DNA from: Deltaproteobacteria bacterium RIFCSPLOWO2_02_FULL_57_26 | GTDB taxonomy: Bacteria; Desulfobacterota; Binatia; UBA9968 | NCBI GenBank assembly: GCA_001798455.1 | Contig: MGSI01000131.1 | Span: 1,065 to 28,196 of the forward strand | Direction: 5' to 3' | DNA length: 27,132 bases | Part shown: in pieces, positions 7,544 to 15,464 of the stretch | How the letters are laid out: each line of letters starts with the position of its first letter | Position numbering within the stretch: the stretch's first letter is position 1 | The notes under the pieces: model-generated | What the model was told of the DNA's origin: nothing | Seen by the model: only the letters and a program-made list of their open reading frames with translations | Databases searched by the model: none | Made by a program: the position numbers and the translations under genes

Positions 7544-9268
7544 CTACGGTTGGTAGGCCACCCGGACCACCTCGTCCAGGCTCGTTACGCCACGCGCCGC
7601 CTTCTGGACTCCATCTTCCATCATGGTCGTCATGCCCTCTTCTCGGGCTTTCCGCAGAATCATCTGCGCCGAACTGCGCTGGACGATCATTTGGGCGATG
7701 GCCGCAGACACAGCCAGGATTTCAAAGATCCCGATGCGGCCCCGGTAGCCGGTTTGAAAACAGCGCAAGCACCCTTTGCCGCGGTAGAAGGTGGTCTCAG
7801 GCTGAAGCGGGTCGAGGCCGATCAGTTGCAGCAGGGAGCTTTCCGGCAGCGCGGCTTCCCTGCAATAGCTACAGATCTTCCGCACCAACCTCTGCCCTAC
7901 GATGGCAACGAAAGTCGAGGCCATTAGGGAGGGATTCACGTCCATATCGAGCAACCGTGCAATCGCCCCTACGGCGTCATTCGTATGAAGGGTGCTGAAC
8001 ACCAGGTGGCCCGTAAGGGCGGCCCGAATGGCCACATCCACCGTCTCGGCATCCCGCATCTCCCCTACCAAAATAATGTCGGGATCCTGGCGCAGCATCG
8101 CCCGCAATCCTGAAGCAAATGTCAGACCTGCCTTGGGATTAATCTGAGACTGGTTAAGATCAGCGATCTCATATTCCACCGGATCTTCCAACGTCATGAT
8201 GTTTTTTTCGTTGGTGGTTACGAAGGCGAGCGTCGAATACAGCGTCGTCGTCTTTCCCGAACCCGTGGGGCCAGTAACCAGAATAATCCCGTTCGGCCGC
8301 TGCACGCCCTTCTTGAAGACCTCGAGGGCGGAGGGCGAGAATCCGAGGCTTTCGAGGCCCACGACCGTCCTCTCCTTGTCCAGGATTCTCATGACGATCT
8401 TTTCGCCGTTAATGGTGGGAAAGGTAGAGACTCGGAGGTCGTAGCTCCTTCCTTCTAGGGCAAAACTGATGCGGCCGTCCTGAGGCAGGCGATTCTCTGA
8501 GATGTCCATACTCGCCATGATCTTAGTGCGGGTGGTGACGGCCGGCTGCAGGACCTTGCTGATGTTCGGCCGGCCATGGAGAACACCGTCAATCCGAAAA
8601 CGGATTCGCAGGTTTTTCTCCTCGGGTTCGACGTGGATGTCGGTCGCCTCTTCCCGGATGGCGCGCCCGATCAAGGTATCCACAAGGCGGATGACCTGGA
8701 GGCCGACGGTCTCCTCCCCCTCCTGGGGGTCCGTGTACCCGCCTTTTTCCTCTCTCGCCTCCACACGAACCGAGTTGTCTCCTCCGGCCCCGTAATGCTT
8801 CTCGACGGCCTCCTTGATTTTCGATTCGGGAGCGAAGCGGGCATCTATATAAAGTCGCGTCATGAATTGGAGCTGATCAAGGGTGGAGAGCTCAAAAGGG
8901 TTGGCCATGGCCACGGTGAGCCGGTTCTGCGATAGGGAAATTGGAATCAGCTTGTGCTCCAAAGCAAATTGGCTGGGTATTTTTTTTAGCGCCTCTGAAT
9001 CGATGCGCGCGCGCGTGAGGTCCACCTGCTCGATGCCGGCCTCCTCAGCGATCAGGTACTGTATCGTTTCAGCGCTCAGACCAAAAAGCCCCTGGAAGAG
9101 ATCGGGAAGAGACTTACCGGTTTTTTCTTCTTCGGCGAGCGCCAAGGCCAATTGCCTGTCGGTAATGAGACCGGCCTCGACTGCCAGCCTTCCCATCCCC
9201 TTCCTCTTGGCGGATTGAGCTTTGCTTCCGACCGGCCCCCGTTCCGGCTTGTCCTCTTTCAGATTCAT
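7544..9268 (-). CDS. mshE: MshE/GspE-family pilus assembly ATPase
   Basis: 574 residues, first gene of the msh operon. The N-terminal domain (about 24-160) has the MshEN/GspE_N pattern (GRLAVEAGLITDRQLALAL, then a second half starting near residue 51). The arginine and other residues of the RLGxxL c-di-GMP-binding consensus are altered. The C-terminal motor has Walker A GPTGSGKT at 333-340, Asp box near EDPVEYE (361-367), Walker B IILVGEMRD (398-406) and His box STLHTND (425-431). The zinc-type tetracysteine is C466/C469 and C500/C503. It powers pilus extension from the cytoplasm together with MshG. Start ATG at 9268 has a weak AAGG upstream; a TATAAT promoter lies about 50 nt before it. Length is normal for the family. 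Confidence 0.93.
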   Translation of the reverse strand: MNLKEDKPERGPVGSKAQSAKRKGMGRLAVEAGLITDRQLALALAEEEKTGKSLPDLFQGLFGLSAETIQYLIAEEAGIEQVDLTRARIDSEALKKIPSQFALEHKLIPISLSQNRLTVAMANPFELSTLDQLQFMTRLYIDARFAPESKIKEAVEKHYGAGGDNSVRVEAREEKGGYTDPQEGEETVGLQVIRLVDTLIGRAIREEATDIHVEPEEKNLRIRFRIDGVLHGRPNISKVLQPAVTTRTKIMASMDISENRLPQDGRISFALEGRSYDLRVSTFPTINGEKIVMRILDKERTVVGLESLGFSPSALEVFKKGVQRPNGIILVTGPTGSGKTTTLYSTLAFVTTNEKNIMTLEDPVEYEIADLNQSQINPKAGLTFASGLRAMLRQDPDIILVGEMRDAETVDVAIRAALTGHLVFSTLHTNDAVGAIARLLDMDVNPSLMASTFVAIVGQRLVRKICSYCREAALPESSLLQLIGLDPLQPETTFYRGKGCLRCFQTGYRGRIGIFEILAVSAAIAQMIVQRSSAQMILRKAREEGMTTMMEDGVQKAARGVTSLDEVVRVAYQP

Positions 9269-9297
9269 AGCCTTGGTTCGATACTAGCTGATTTTAA

Positions 9298-9327
9298 TTG
9301 ACATCTCTGTAACTTAGCGATTATACT
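9298..9327 (+). promoter_or_regulatory. Predicted sigma-70-type promoter of the sigma-54 activator gene
   Basis: A perfect -35 TTGACA (9298-9303) is followed after 18 nt by TATACT (9322-9327), five of six matches to the -10 consensus. Transcription would begin near 9334, about 79 nt before the GTG start at 9413. It overlaps the divergent mshE promoter. Confidence 0.5.
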
Positions 9328-9348
9328 AACGGGACTGCCAAAAAGCAA
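9320..9348 (-). promoter_or_regulatory. Predicted sigma-70-type promoter of the msh operon
   Basis: On the minus strand a perfect -10 TATAAT (9320-9325) is preceded, at a 17-nt spacing, by a weak -35 TTGCTT (9343-9348). The transcript would start near 9313 and leave a leader of about 45 nt before mshE. The -10 overlaps the -10 of the divergent promoter. Read by eye only. Confidence 0.5.
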
Positions 9349-9412
9349 TTAAATAGACGGAAGACAACCTTCATTTTAGGCTGCTAAATGGTGTTTTATC
9401 TGATCTGACCCA

Positions 9413-11164
9413 GTGGACCAAAAAGAGGAAACTTTCCCCCGCGGCTCCTCAGAAGAGCATCTTCATCTTCGCCTGATCATTATCATCCCTGTGATATTCA
9501 TCTTGGTTTCCCTCAGCGTGGGTCTGCTGGCTATGACGCTGACCCAAGTAGTCTTTCGACCGCCCCAACCCAGCTCCAAAGATCTGCTTCTGCTTAGGCT
9601 TGGGATTGTAGGGTCATCCCTTCTTGCCGGAATGTTTGGCGCCTTCCTGGCCTATGGGATCACCAAGCCGGTCAGAAAGGCTATCCTCGAGGCGGAAAAA
9701 ATGATCCGCTACGCCAAGGCTGACCCGGTTCCGATCAAAGCAGCCAACGAAGTCGGCGCGCTGTCCGCCCTGTTTGACCAAGCGTTTGTCTCTTTCATCG
9801 AGGTAGTCCAGGCAAGAGAAATGCTCGATGGTATCAATGAAGGAATCGTGGCCGTCGATAAAGAAGGAAGAGTGGCGGGAATGAACCTAAGAGCCCGGGA
9901 GATGCTCGAAGTCTCGTTAGCGGAAGCGCGCCAACAAAGCCTGCGCGAACTCCTAGGTCAGTCCCCTTCCAACAACGTGCTCCTGAGCATTGCCGAGGGC
10001 GTGCTGCGCGAGGAGCAAGAACGGGGACACAACCGCGTCCCCTTCCGCTCGCGGTCGGGAAGAGAGCTGCTCCTTTCCGTCAAGGCCTCTCCGCTCAAGC
10101 TCAGGAAAGAGCCGCAGGAATTCATCGGTGTGATTATGACCTTTACGGAATATCCGGGAAGCCCGCCGCAGTTTCCCGAGATTATCGGCCACAGCGAGCC
10201 TTTCACTGAAGTCTTGGACCTGGCGGCCAAAGTCGCGCCGACTGACTCCACGGTTCTGCTGATGGGGGAAAGCGGTACCGGGAAAGAAATCATCGCCGAC
10301 GCCATCCATCACTTGAGTCGGCGCAAAGACAAACCCTTCATCAAGCTCAACTGCGCGGCCATCCCGGAGGGGCTTCTGGAAAGCGAGCTGTTTGGCCACG
10401 AGAAAGGCGCATTCACGGGAGCGACTGGAAAAAAACCGGGGAAATTCGAGCAGGCCAGCGGAGGTACCGTCTTCCTCGATGAGATCGGCGACATGAGCCC
10501 CTCCACGCAGGCGAAACTCCTCAGAGTGCTACAAGAAAAGGAAGTCACCCCGCTCGGCGGAACCCAGGTCAAACAGGTGGACGTGCGCATTATTGCCGCA
10601 ACCAACAAAGAACTCTTGCAGGAAGTCCGCACCGGAAGATTCCGCGAGGATCTTTTTCATCGACTGAACGTCATGACCATCAGCATCCCTCCCTTGCGCG
10701 AGAGAAAATCCGACATCCCCTTTTTAGCGGATCACTTTCTAACCGTGGCAGCTAAGAAAAGCCAGACGGAGAAGAAACCGCTCTCTCGAAGCGCGATGGA
10801 TTGTCTCTTGAACTATTCTTGGCCGGGCAACGTCCGTGAATTGGAGAATGCCATCGAGCGGGCCTGTCTCCTCGCCAACGGGTCCGTGATCCAGCCCGAA
10901 GATCTCCCGTTGGCCTTCACTCCTACACGACAGGTCTCCGCCCCCCATGCCAACGGACTGGAAGTGAAGACGGATAGGATCGAGACCAAAGCCTCCCTGA
11001 ACGAGACGCTGGAGGCCATCGAGAAGGAGCTCATCATTCAGGCCTTAAAGAAGAGCAACGGCGTTCAGGTTGAAGCGGCAAAGCTGCTTGGACTGAATCA
11101 CAAGAACCTGTGGCACAAGATCAGAAAGCATAAGATTACGCCCTCCTTTCTCAAGGAAGGCTGA
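9413..11164 (+). CDS. Membrane-anchored HAMP-PAS sigma-54-dependent transcriptional activator
   Basis: 583 residues, the only full-length plus-strand gene. Two membrane spans (about 19-43 and 58-82) are followed by a HAMP-like linker (YGITKPVRKAILEAEKM) and a PAS domain (about 136-245). The AAA+ activator core has Walker A GESGTGKE at 285-292, the sigma-54 contact loop GAFTGA at 332-337, Walker B GTVFLDEIGDM near 351-361, and the arginine-finger region FREDLFHRLNV. A Fis-type helix-turn-helix closes the protein (about 540-575). There is no receiver or kinase domain, so sensing and activation sit in one chain. The start is GTG 9413: an in-frame TGA at 9401-9403 excludes a longer protein, and the next ATG would cut the first span; no good ribosome site is seen. 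Its position facing mshE suggests, without proving, control of pilus genes. Confidence 0.9.
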   Translation: MDQKEETFPRGSSEEHLHLRLIIIIPVIFILVSLSVGLLAMTLTQVVFRPPQPSSKDLLLLRLGIVGSSLLAGMFGAFLAYGITKPVRKAILEAEKMIRYAKADPVPIKAANEVGALSALFDQAFVSFIEVVQAREMLDGINEGIVAVDKEGRVAGMNLRAREMLEVSLAEARQQSLRELLGQSPSNNVLLSIAEGVLREEQERGHNRVPFRSRSGRELLLSVKASPLKLRKEPQEFIGVIMTFTEYPGSPPQFPEIIGHSEPFTEVLDLAAKVAPTDSTVLLMGESGTGKEIIADAIHHLSRRKDKPFIKLNCAAIPEGLLESELFGHEKGAFTGATGKKPGKFEQASGGTVFLDEIGDMSPSTQAKLLRVLQEKEVTPLGGTQVKQVDVRIIAATNKELLQEVRTGRFREDLFHRLNVMTISIPPLRERKSDIPFLADHFLTVAAKKSQTEKKPLSRSAMDCLLNYSWPGNVRELENAIERACLLANGSVIQPEDLPLAFTPTRQVSAPHANGLEVKTDRIETKASLNETLEAIEKELIIQALKKSNGVQVEAAKLLGLNHKNLWHKIRKHKITPSFLKEG

Positions 11165-11205
11165 AGGCGAAAGTCCGGAAGGACCCCGGCGGCGGGCGGT
11201 GAGAG

Positions 11206-11559
11206 CTAGGAAAGCATCTTGCGCAGCGATTGAAGGTCCTTTTTGATTTTGATCAGGGCATTTCGGTATGCCGACTCGGAGAGCGGCAATCTAAGTTGCT
11301 GCCGCTCTTCTTTCTTGGCTTCCTTAAGTTTCTTCCTCGCACCCTCGATCGTGAAGCCCTCGGTATAGAGAAGTCGCTTGATCTCGAGCAGCAGCTCGAC
11401 GTCTTTCTTCCGATACCGGCGGTGGCGTGAAGGCGCCTTACCGGGTTTCAGCGGGTCGAACTCCATCTCCCAGTAGCGCAGGACATAGGGTTTGACACCG
11501 ACGATGCGGCTGACCTCACCGATCTTGAAATAGAGCTTGTCCGGCAAACGCGCCGCCAT
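11206..11559 (-). CDS. MerR-family DNA-binding regulator
   Basis: 117 residues from ATG 11559. The N-terminal winged helix is clear: KLYFKIGEVSRIVGVKPYVLRYWE, then FDPLKPGKAPSRHRRYRKKDVELLLEIKRLLYTEGFTIEGARKKL. The arginine/tyrosine motif RRYRKKD is typical of MerR wings. The short helical C-terminus has no cysteine or obvious ligand domain, so the effector is unknown. This small MerR protein commonly follows ihfA downstream of pheST in delta-type proteobacteria. A TTG start at 11586 would add nine residues and overlap the end of ihfA (stop at 11573-11575). Neither start has a clear ribosome site; I prefer ATG because family members begin shortly before the LPDKLYF segment. The gene ends 41 nt from the convergent sigma-54 activator. 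Confidence 0.85.
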   Translation of the reverse strand: MAARLPDKLYFKIGEVSRIVGVKPYVLRYWEMEFDPLKPGKAPSRHRRYRKKDVELLLEIKRLLYTEGFTIEGARKKLKEAKKEERQQLRLPLSESAYRNALIKIKKDLQSLRKMLS

Positions 11560-11572
11560 GGAGGTTTGCGGG

Positions 11573-11860
11573 CTAAGTTGAGGCAATGCTGTTCAAGTTT
11601 TTCTTCAAAATCTGGCTCGGCTTGAACGTCAGGACTTTTCTCCCCACGATAATGATCTCGTCACCGGTCTGGGGATTGCGCCCTCTTCGGGGGCGCTTGC
11701 TGTTCACAACGAAGTTGCCAAAGCCCGATATCTTAACCTTCTCCCCTCTTTCCAGGGAGCTCTTGATGATCTCGAAGGTTGCCTCCACCACGTCCGTCGC
11801 TTCCTTTTTGGAGAACCCCACCTTTTCGTAAATTCTCGCAATGATATCAGCTTTTGTCAT
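11573..11860 (-). CDS. ihfA: Integration host factor subunit alpha
   Basis: 95 residues with the full HU/IHF fold: MTKADIIARIYEKVGFSKKEA at the start, the dimer helix VVEATFEIIKSSLERGEKVKISGFGNF and the DNA-intercalating arm RRGRNPQTGDEI (a conserved proline near residue 65). IHF bends DNA at promoters, notably sigma-54 promoters, and in recombination. The gene follows pheT after 60 nt, the classical position of ihfA, which argues for the alpha subunit and against a generic HU. GAGGT lies 5 nt upstream of the ATG at 11860. It may share the operon message with pheST and the MerR gene. Confidence 0.93.
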   Translation of the reverse strand: MTKADIIARIYEKVGFSKKEATDVVEATFEIIKSSLERGEKVKISGFGNFVVNSKRPRRGRNPQTGDEIIIVGRKVLTFKPSQILKKNLNSIAST

Positions 11861-11920
11861 CTCTGACCTCTTTTCCTACTTATAAGCCTTCACGCGATAC
11901 AAATCTCCGCATTGAACCGC

Positions 11921-13993
11921 CTAGCCTCTAAGTTTCGCTCTGAAGACGTCGCCAATCCGGGCAGCCAGTTCGTGATGGAGCTGATTCACCTCCGCGTCGG
12001 TCAAGGTTCTATCCTCCGCGCGGTAAGAGATCGTATAGGCCAAGCTTTTCTTGCCCTCAGGGATTGGAGAACCCCGATACTCGTCAAAAACCTGCACATC
12101 TTCGATCAGGGAGTGGTTGAGCTCTTTGATCCAACTGACAATCCGTTGAGCCGGAAACGTTCCGTCCACCACGACGGCCAGATCCCGCTCAACGGACGGG
12201 AATCGAGGCAGGGGACGGGCCGCCAATCGGCGCGGAGCATACTGAACCAGACCTTCAAAGTCAAGCTCCACAACCAGAAATGGCGCCAGCCCGAGCTCCT
12301 CGCAGAGATCCGGGTGGACCTCCCCTAAGCACCCCATTTCGCGCTCCCCAAACCCGAAGACAGCGGCCTTTCCCGGGTGGAGGAAGGAGCCGACGCCCAC
12401 CCCTGACCATGTCGGTTGCGCTTCGATGCCGAGCACCTCGAGAATTCCCTCCACGAGCCCCTTGGCATCGCGCAGGTTCGGGGCCAGTTCTTCCTTAAGT
12501 CGCAAGCCTCTGTGCCCCCTTGCCCCACAGAGCAGGGCAGCTAAATATTGCTTTTCTTCGGCGGATCTTTGAGCGTTGAGACAGAAAACCTTGCCTAAAT
12601 CAAATGCGTAAAAGCTCCGCGCTTTCTGCGCCAAATTGGCGCGCAGGTTCTCCAGCAAACCGGGAATCAGGCTCAGCCGCAGTTCCGTCTTATCCTGTGC
12701 CAGCGGATTCAAGATGGACACCGCAGCTCCACGATCTCCCCAAAGCCCGTAGAAACGCCGGTTCAACTCGACCGAGGTAAAGGGCAGGTTGATCATCTCG
12801 GTCAGCCCCTCCCCGAGCAAAAAGGCGCGAACTTTCCGCTCCCGTTGCAAGCGGAAATCATAGCCCGCGCCCACCGGCCGCACCCACGGAAGGGTTGACG
12901 GGATTTTCTCGTAGCCGTGGAGCCGCGCCAGCTCTTCAATCAGATCGGCCTCCCGCGTCAGGTCGCGCCGGTACGATGGGGGAACGACCCGGGCGCCGAT
13001 CTTGGAGCGCGACTGCACTTGCATCCCGAGGGATTTGAGTAATCTTTCGGCCTCGCGACGAGACAGCTCGATCCCCAGAAGCCCGCTCACCCTCTTCTCG
13101 CGCAGCACGATTGGCGTCGCTTTGACCCGACGCGGATATCGGTCCACCATACCCTTCACCGGAACCCCGCCAGCGGCTTCGGCCAAGAGAAAAACTGCGC
13201 GATCCAGAGCATAGAGAGTCCCCTCAGGATCCACCCCCCGTTCAAACCGATGGGAGGCCTCACTGTGAATCGCCAGGCGTTTCGCGGTGCGCCGAACACA
13301 GGCGGGATCAAAATGGGCGCCCTCCAGCAGCACCGTATGCGTATCCCACTGAACCTCCGAGTCTTTTCCGCCCATGACTCCGGCCAAGGCTATCGGAACG
13401 TCGCCGTCGCAGATCAGCAAGTCCCCGGAGGCCAACTCCCGCTCGGTTCCATCCAGGGTCACGAGTTTTGCAATGCCGCCAGCCTCGCGGACTACGATCC
13501 GTTTGGTCGCGAGCCGATCCGCGTCAAAGGCGTGGAGCGGCTGGCCGGTCTCCAGCATGACATAGTTCGTCACATCGACAACGTTGTTGATGGCACGGAT
13601 CCCGCAAACCTCCAACCGCACCCTCATCCAATCGGGAGAGTCCGCTACGCGCACCCCTAAAACCATTCGCGCAGAATAGCGGGGGCACAGGCTCGGGCTT
13701 CGGATCTGGACATCAACGAGCCGTTCCATGCCGGAGCCCTTCACATGAGGCAGCACCGGCGGGAGCTTCAATCGGCCTCCGGTAAGGGCCGCTACTTCAC
13801 GCGCTAAGCCGAGGATGCCTAGACAGTCTCCCCGGTTGGGCGTTACGGCAACCTCCATCACCCAGTCCTCCTGCCCACCCAAAGACGCCAAGGACTCGAC
13901 CTCGAGGCCTGCCATCGTGAGCGCATACGCGGTTTCTTGCGGCGACTTCTTAACGTCGACAAACTCCCTCAGCCAACTAAAAGTGAACTTCAT
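11921..13993 (-). CDS. pheT: Phenylalanyl-tRNA synthetase beta subunit lacking the N-terminal tRNA-binding domain
   Basis: 690 residues, about 105 shorter than E. coli PheT (795). The first 35 residues (MKFTFSWLREFVDV to MAGLEVESL) are normal, but the sequence then passes directly to VMEVAVTPNRGDCLGI. In the usual protein this segment comes only after the EMAP-II-like OB fold of about 110 residues, which is therefore absent. The remaining parts are present in order: B3/B4 editing region (about 80-270), B5 domains (KRVSGLLGIELSRREAERLL), the catalytic-like core (LIEELARLHGYEKIP) and the C-terminal FDX-ACB domain (LPRFPSVERDLAVVV). It pairs with PheS, whose gene ends 15 nt upstream. No frameshift is visible, so this looks like a true domain loss, not a sequencing error. 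Confidence 0.94.
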   Translation of the reverse strand: MKFTFSWLREFVDVKKSPQETAYALTMAGLEVESLASLGGQEDWVMEVAVTPNRGDCLGILGLAREVAALTGGRLKLPPVLPHVKGSGMERLVDVQIRSPSLCPRYSARMVLGVRVADSPDWMRVRLEVCGIRAINNVVDVTNYVMLETGQPLHAFDADRLATKRIVVREAGGIAKLVTLDGTERELASGDLLICDGDVPIALAGVMGGKDSEVQWDTHTVLLEGAHFDPACVRRTAKRLAIHSEASHRFERGVDPEGTLYALDRAVFLLAEAAGGVPVKGMVDRYPRRVKATPIVLREKRVSGLLGIELSRREAERLLKSLGMQVQSRSKIGARVVPPSYRRDLTREADLIEELARLHGYEKIPSTLPWVRPVGAGYDFRLQRERKVRAFLLGEGLTEMINLPFTSVELNRRFYGLWGDRGAAVSILNPLAQDKTELRLSLIPGLLENLRANLAQKARSFYAFDLGKVFCLNAQRSAEEKQYLAALLCGARGHRGLRLKEELAPNLRDAKGLVEGILEVLGIEAQPTWSGVGVGSFLHPGKAAVFGFGEREMGCLGEVHPDLCEELGLAPFLVVELDFEGLVQYAPRRLAARPLPRFPSVERDLAVVVDGTFPAQRIVSWIKELNHSLIEDVQVFDEYRGSPIPEGKKSLAYTISYRAEDRTLTDAEVNQLHHELAARIGDVFRAKLRG

Positions 13994-14008
13994 CGTCCGG
14001 GTGTGGGT

Positions 14009-15052
14009 CTAGGAGAATTGTCTTAAGAAGCGCAGATCGTTCTGAAAGAACAGCCGAATGTCTTCGATGCCGTACTTCAGCATGGCAATGCGCTCAACCC
14101 CCATACCGAAGGCGAAGCCAGAGACCTGATCCGGGTTGTACCCGACGAAGCGAAAAACTTCAGGGTCGATCATGCCAGCCCCAAGAATCTCCAACCAACC
14201 CGTGCCCTTGCATACGCGGCAAGGCTGCCCTTCGGAAGTCGATCCCCCCCCCTCACAGAGCAAGCATTGGATGTCGATTTCGGCGCTGGGCTCGGTAAAG
14301 GGGAAAAAACTCGGACGAAACCGCACGCCGGTCTCTGGCCGTAAGACCTGCCGCAAGAAGTGCGTGAGCACGCCCTTAAGATCTGAGAAGGCGATATGGC
14401 TATCCACCATGAATCCCTCGACCTGATGAAACATAGGCGAATGGGTGGCGTCGTCGTCATGGCGGAACACGGCCCCAGGGGCGATGATCTGCAGCGGAGG
14501 TCGACGCTGCTCCATCACACGGATTTGCACTGGAGAGGTATGGGTTCGAAGCAGGCGATCCTGCGAGACAAAAAAGGTATCCTGCATATCCCTGGCCGGA
14601 TGGTCCGGGGGCATATTGAGCGCTTCGAAATTGTGATAGTCATCTTCGATATCCGGCCCCCGGGCGATCTCAAACCCCATGGTCAGAAAGACATCGATAA
14701 TCTCATCCATCACAAGTGTCAAAGGATGGATCCGACCGCGCTCCCACCGGCTCCCCGGAAGAGTGATATCGACTCTCTCCGCTTTGAGGATTCGCTCCTT
14801 TTCGCGCTGTTTCAACTCCCCGAGGCGAAACTCGAGCCTGTCCTCCACGAATTGCCTGAGCCGGTTGAGCGCCTCGCCAAGTTCAGGGCGCTCTTCGGGC
14901 GGAAGCTCCTTGAAGCCGCGGAATAAAAACGTGAGCTTCCCCTTGCGACCGAGATACTCGATCCGCAGGCGCTCAACCTCCTCCTCGGAGGCGCCCTCCG
15001 CGATCCGGCTTAAGAACTCATCTTTGAGAGTCTCGAGCGATTCCCTCACCAT
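14009..15052 (-). CDS. pheS: Phenylalanyl-tRNA synthetase alpha subunit
   Basis: 347 residues, normal length. The N-terminal coiled-coil arm (1-85) includes RIEYLGRKGKLTFLFRG. The class II core has motif 2 (FRHDDDATHSPMFHQVEGF), the HTSPVQIRVM substrate-site segment, and motif 3 GMGVERIAMLKYGIEDIR near the C-terminus. A four-cysteine insert (QCLLCEGGG, then PCRVCKGTGWLEI) is the zinc-type element seen in many bacterial PheS proteins. It charges tRNA-Phe as an (alpha-beta)2 enzyme. It follows rplT after 23 nt and precedes pheT after 15 nt. The ATG at 15052 has no strong ribosome site. Confidence 0.96.
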   Translation of the reverse strand: MVRESLETLKDEFLSRIAEGASEEEVERLRIEYLGRKGKLTFLFRGFKELPPEERPELGEALNRLRQFVEDRLEFRLGELKQREKERILKAERVDITLPGSRWERGRIHPLTLVMDEIIDVFLTMGFEIARGPDIEDDYHNFEALNMPPDHPARDMQDTFFVSQDRLLRTHTSPVQIRVMEQRRPPLQIIAPGAVFRHDDDATHSPMFHQVEGFMVDSHIAFSDLKGVLTHFLRQVLRPETGVRFRPSFFPFTEPSAEIDIQCLLCEGGGSTSEGQPCRVCKGTGWLEILGAGMIDPEVFRFVGYNPDQVSGFAFGMGVERIAMLKYGIEDIRLFFQNDLRFLRQFS

Positions 15053-15075
15053 AATAATGAATAAGGAAAGGGGAG

Positions 15076-15435
15076 TTACGCCGTCAGGTGGGTCTTTGCG
15101 AATTGGGCGATTTGTCCGAACGCGGCCGCATCCGAAACCGCCAGATCCGCCAGGATCTTTCGGTCCAATTCCACCCCTGCCCGTTTTAGCCCGTGGACCA
15201 ACTGGTTATAGGAGAGGCCGCTCAGTCGCGCAGCCGCCCCGATCCGGGTAATCCACAGGCCGCGGAAGACCCTGCGCCTGACGCGTCGATCCCTGTAGGC
15301 AAAGGCGAGGGATCGTTCCACCGTCTCCCGCGCAGAGCGATACAGCCGCCCGCGTCCTCCCACATAACCTTTGGCCAGCTTCATGATCTTCTTTCTGCGC
15401 CGCCTGGATTTGCTTCCGCCTTTAGCTCGTGGCAC
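15076..15435 (-). CDS. rplT: Ribosomal protein L20
   Basis: 119 residues, the normal length. MPRAKGGSKSRRRRKKIMKLAKGY and LADLAVSDAAAFGQIAQFAK are characteristic. L20 binds 23S rRNA early in 50S assembly and in several bacteria represses its own operon. The start is GTG at 15435, eight nucleotides after an AAGGAG ribosome site. The spacer to rpmI is 104 nt and is largely filled by a heptad-phased inverted repeat that would form part of the rplT leader. Confidence 0.97.
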   Translation of the reverse strand: MPRAKGGSKSRRRRKKIMKLAKGYVGGRGRLYRSARETVERSLAFAYRDRRVRRRVFRGLWITRIGAAARLSGLSYNQLVHGLKRAGVELDRKILADLAVSDAAAFGQIAQFAKTHLTA

Positions 15436-15464
15436 GTGTCTAGCTCCTTCCTTAAGTAGTATGA

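Noticed and set aside
8530..8620. Frame disruption in the GspE-like ATPase
   Set aside because: The frame is continuous and all motifs are in order; the impression came from a short low-similarity linker.
9325..9341. Possible sigma-54 (-24/-12) promoter for mshE
   Set aside because: TTGGCA fits the -24 half, but the required GC at -12 is AG (TTAGT). The same bases are better explained as part of the sigma-70-type promoter.
11165..11205. Terminator between the convergent sigma-54 activator and MerR genes
   Set aside because: Only a 4-bp stem (GTCC/GGAC at 11173-11184) is visible and no T-run follows in either direction.
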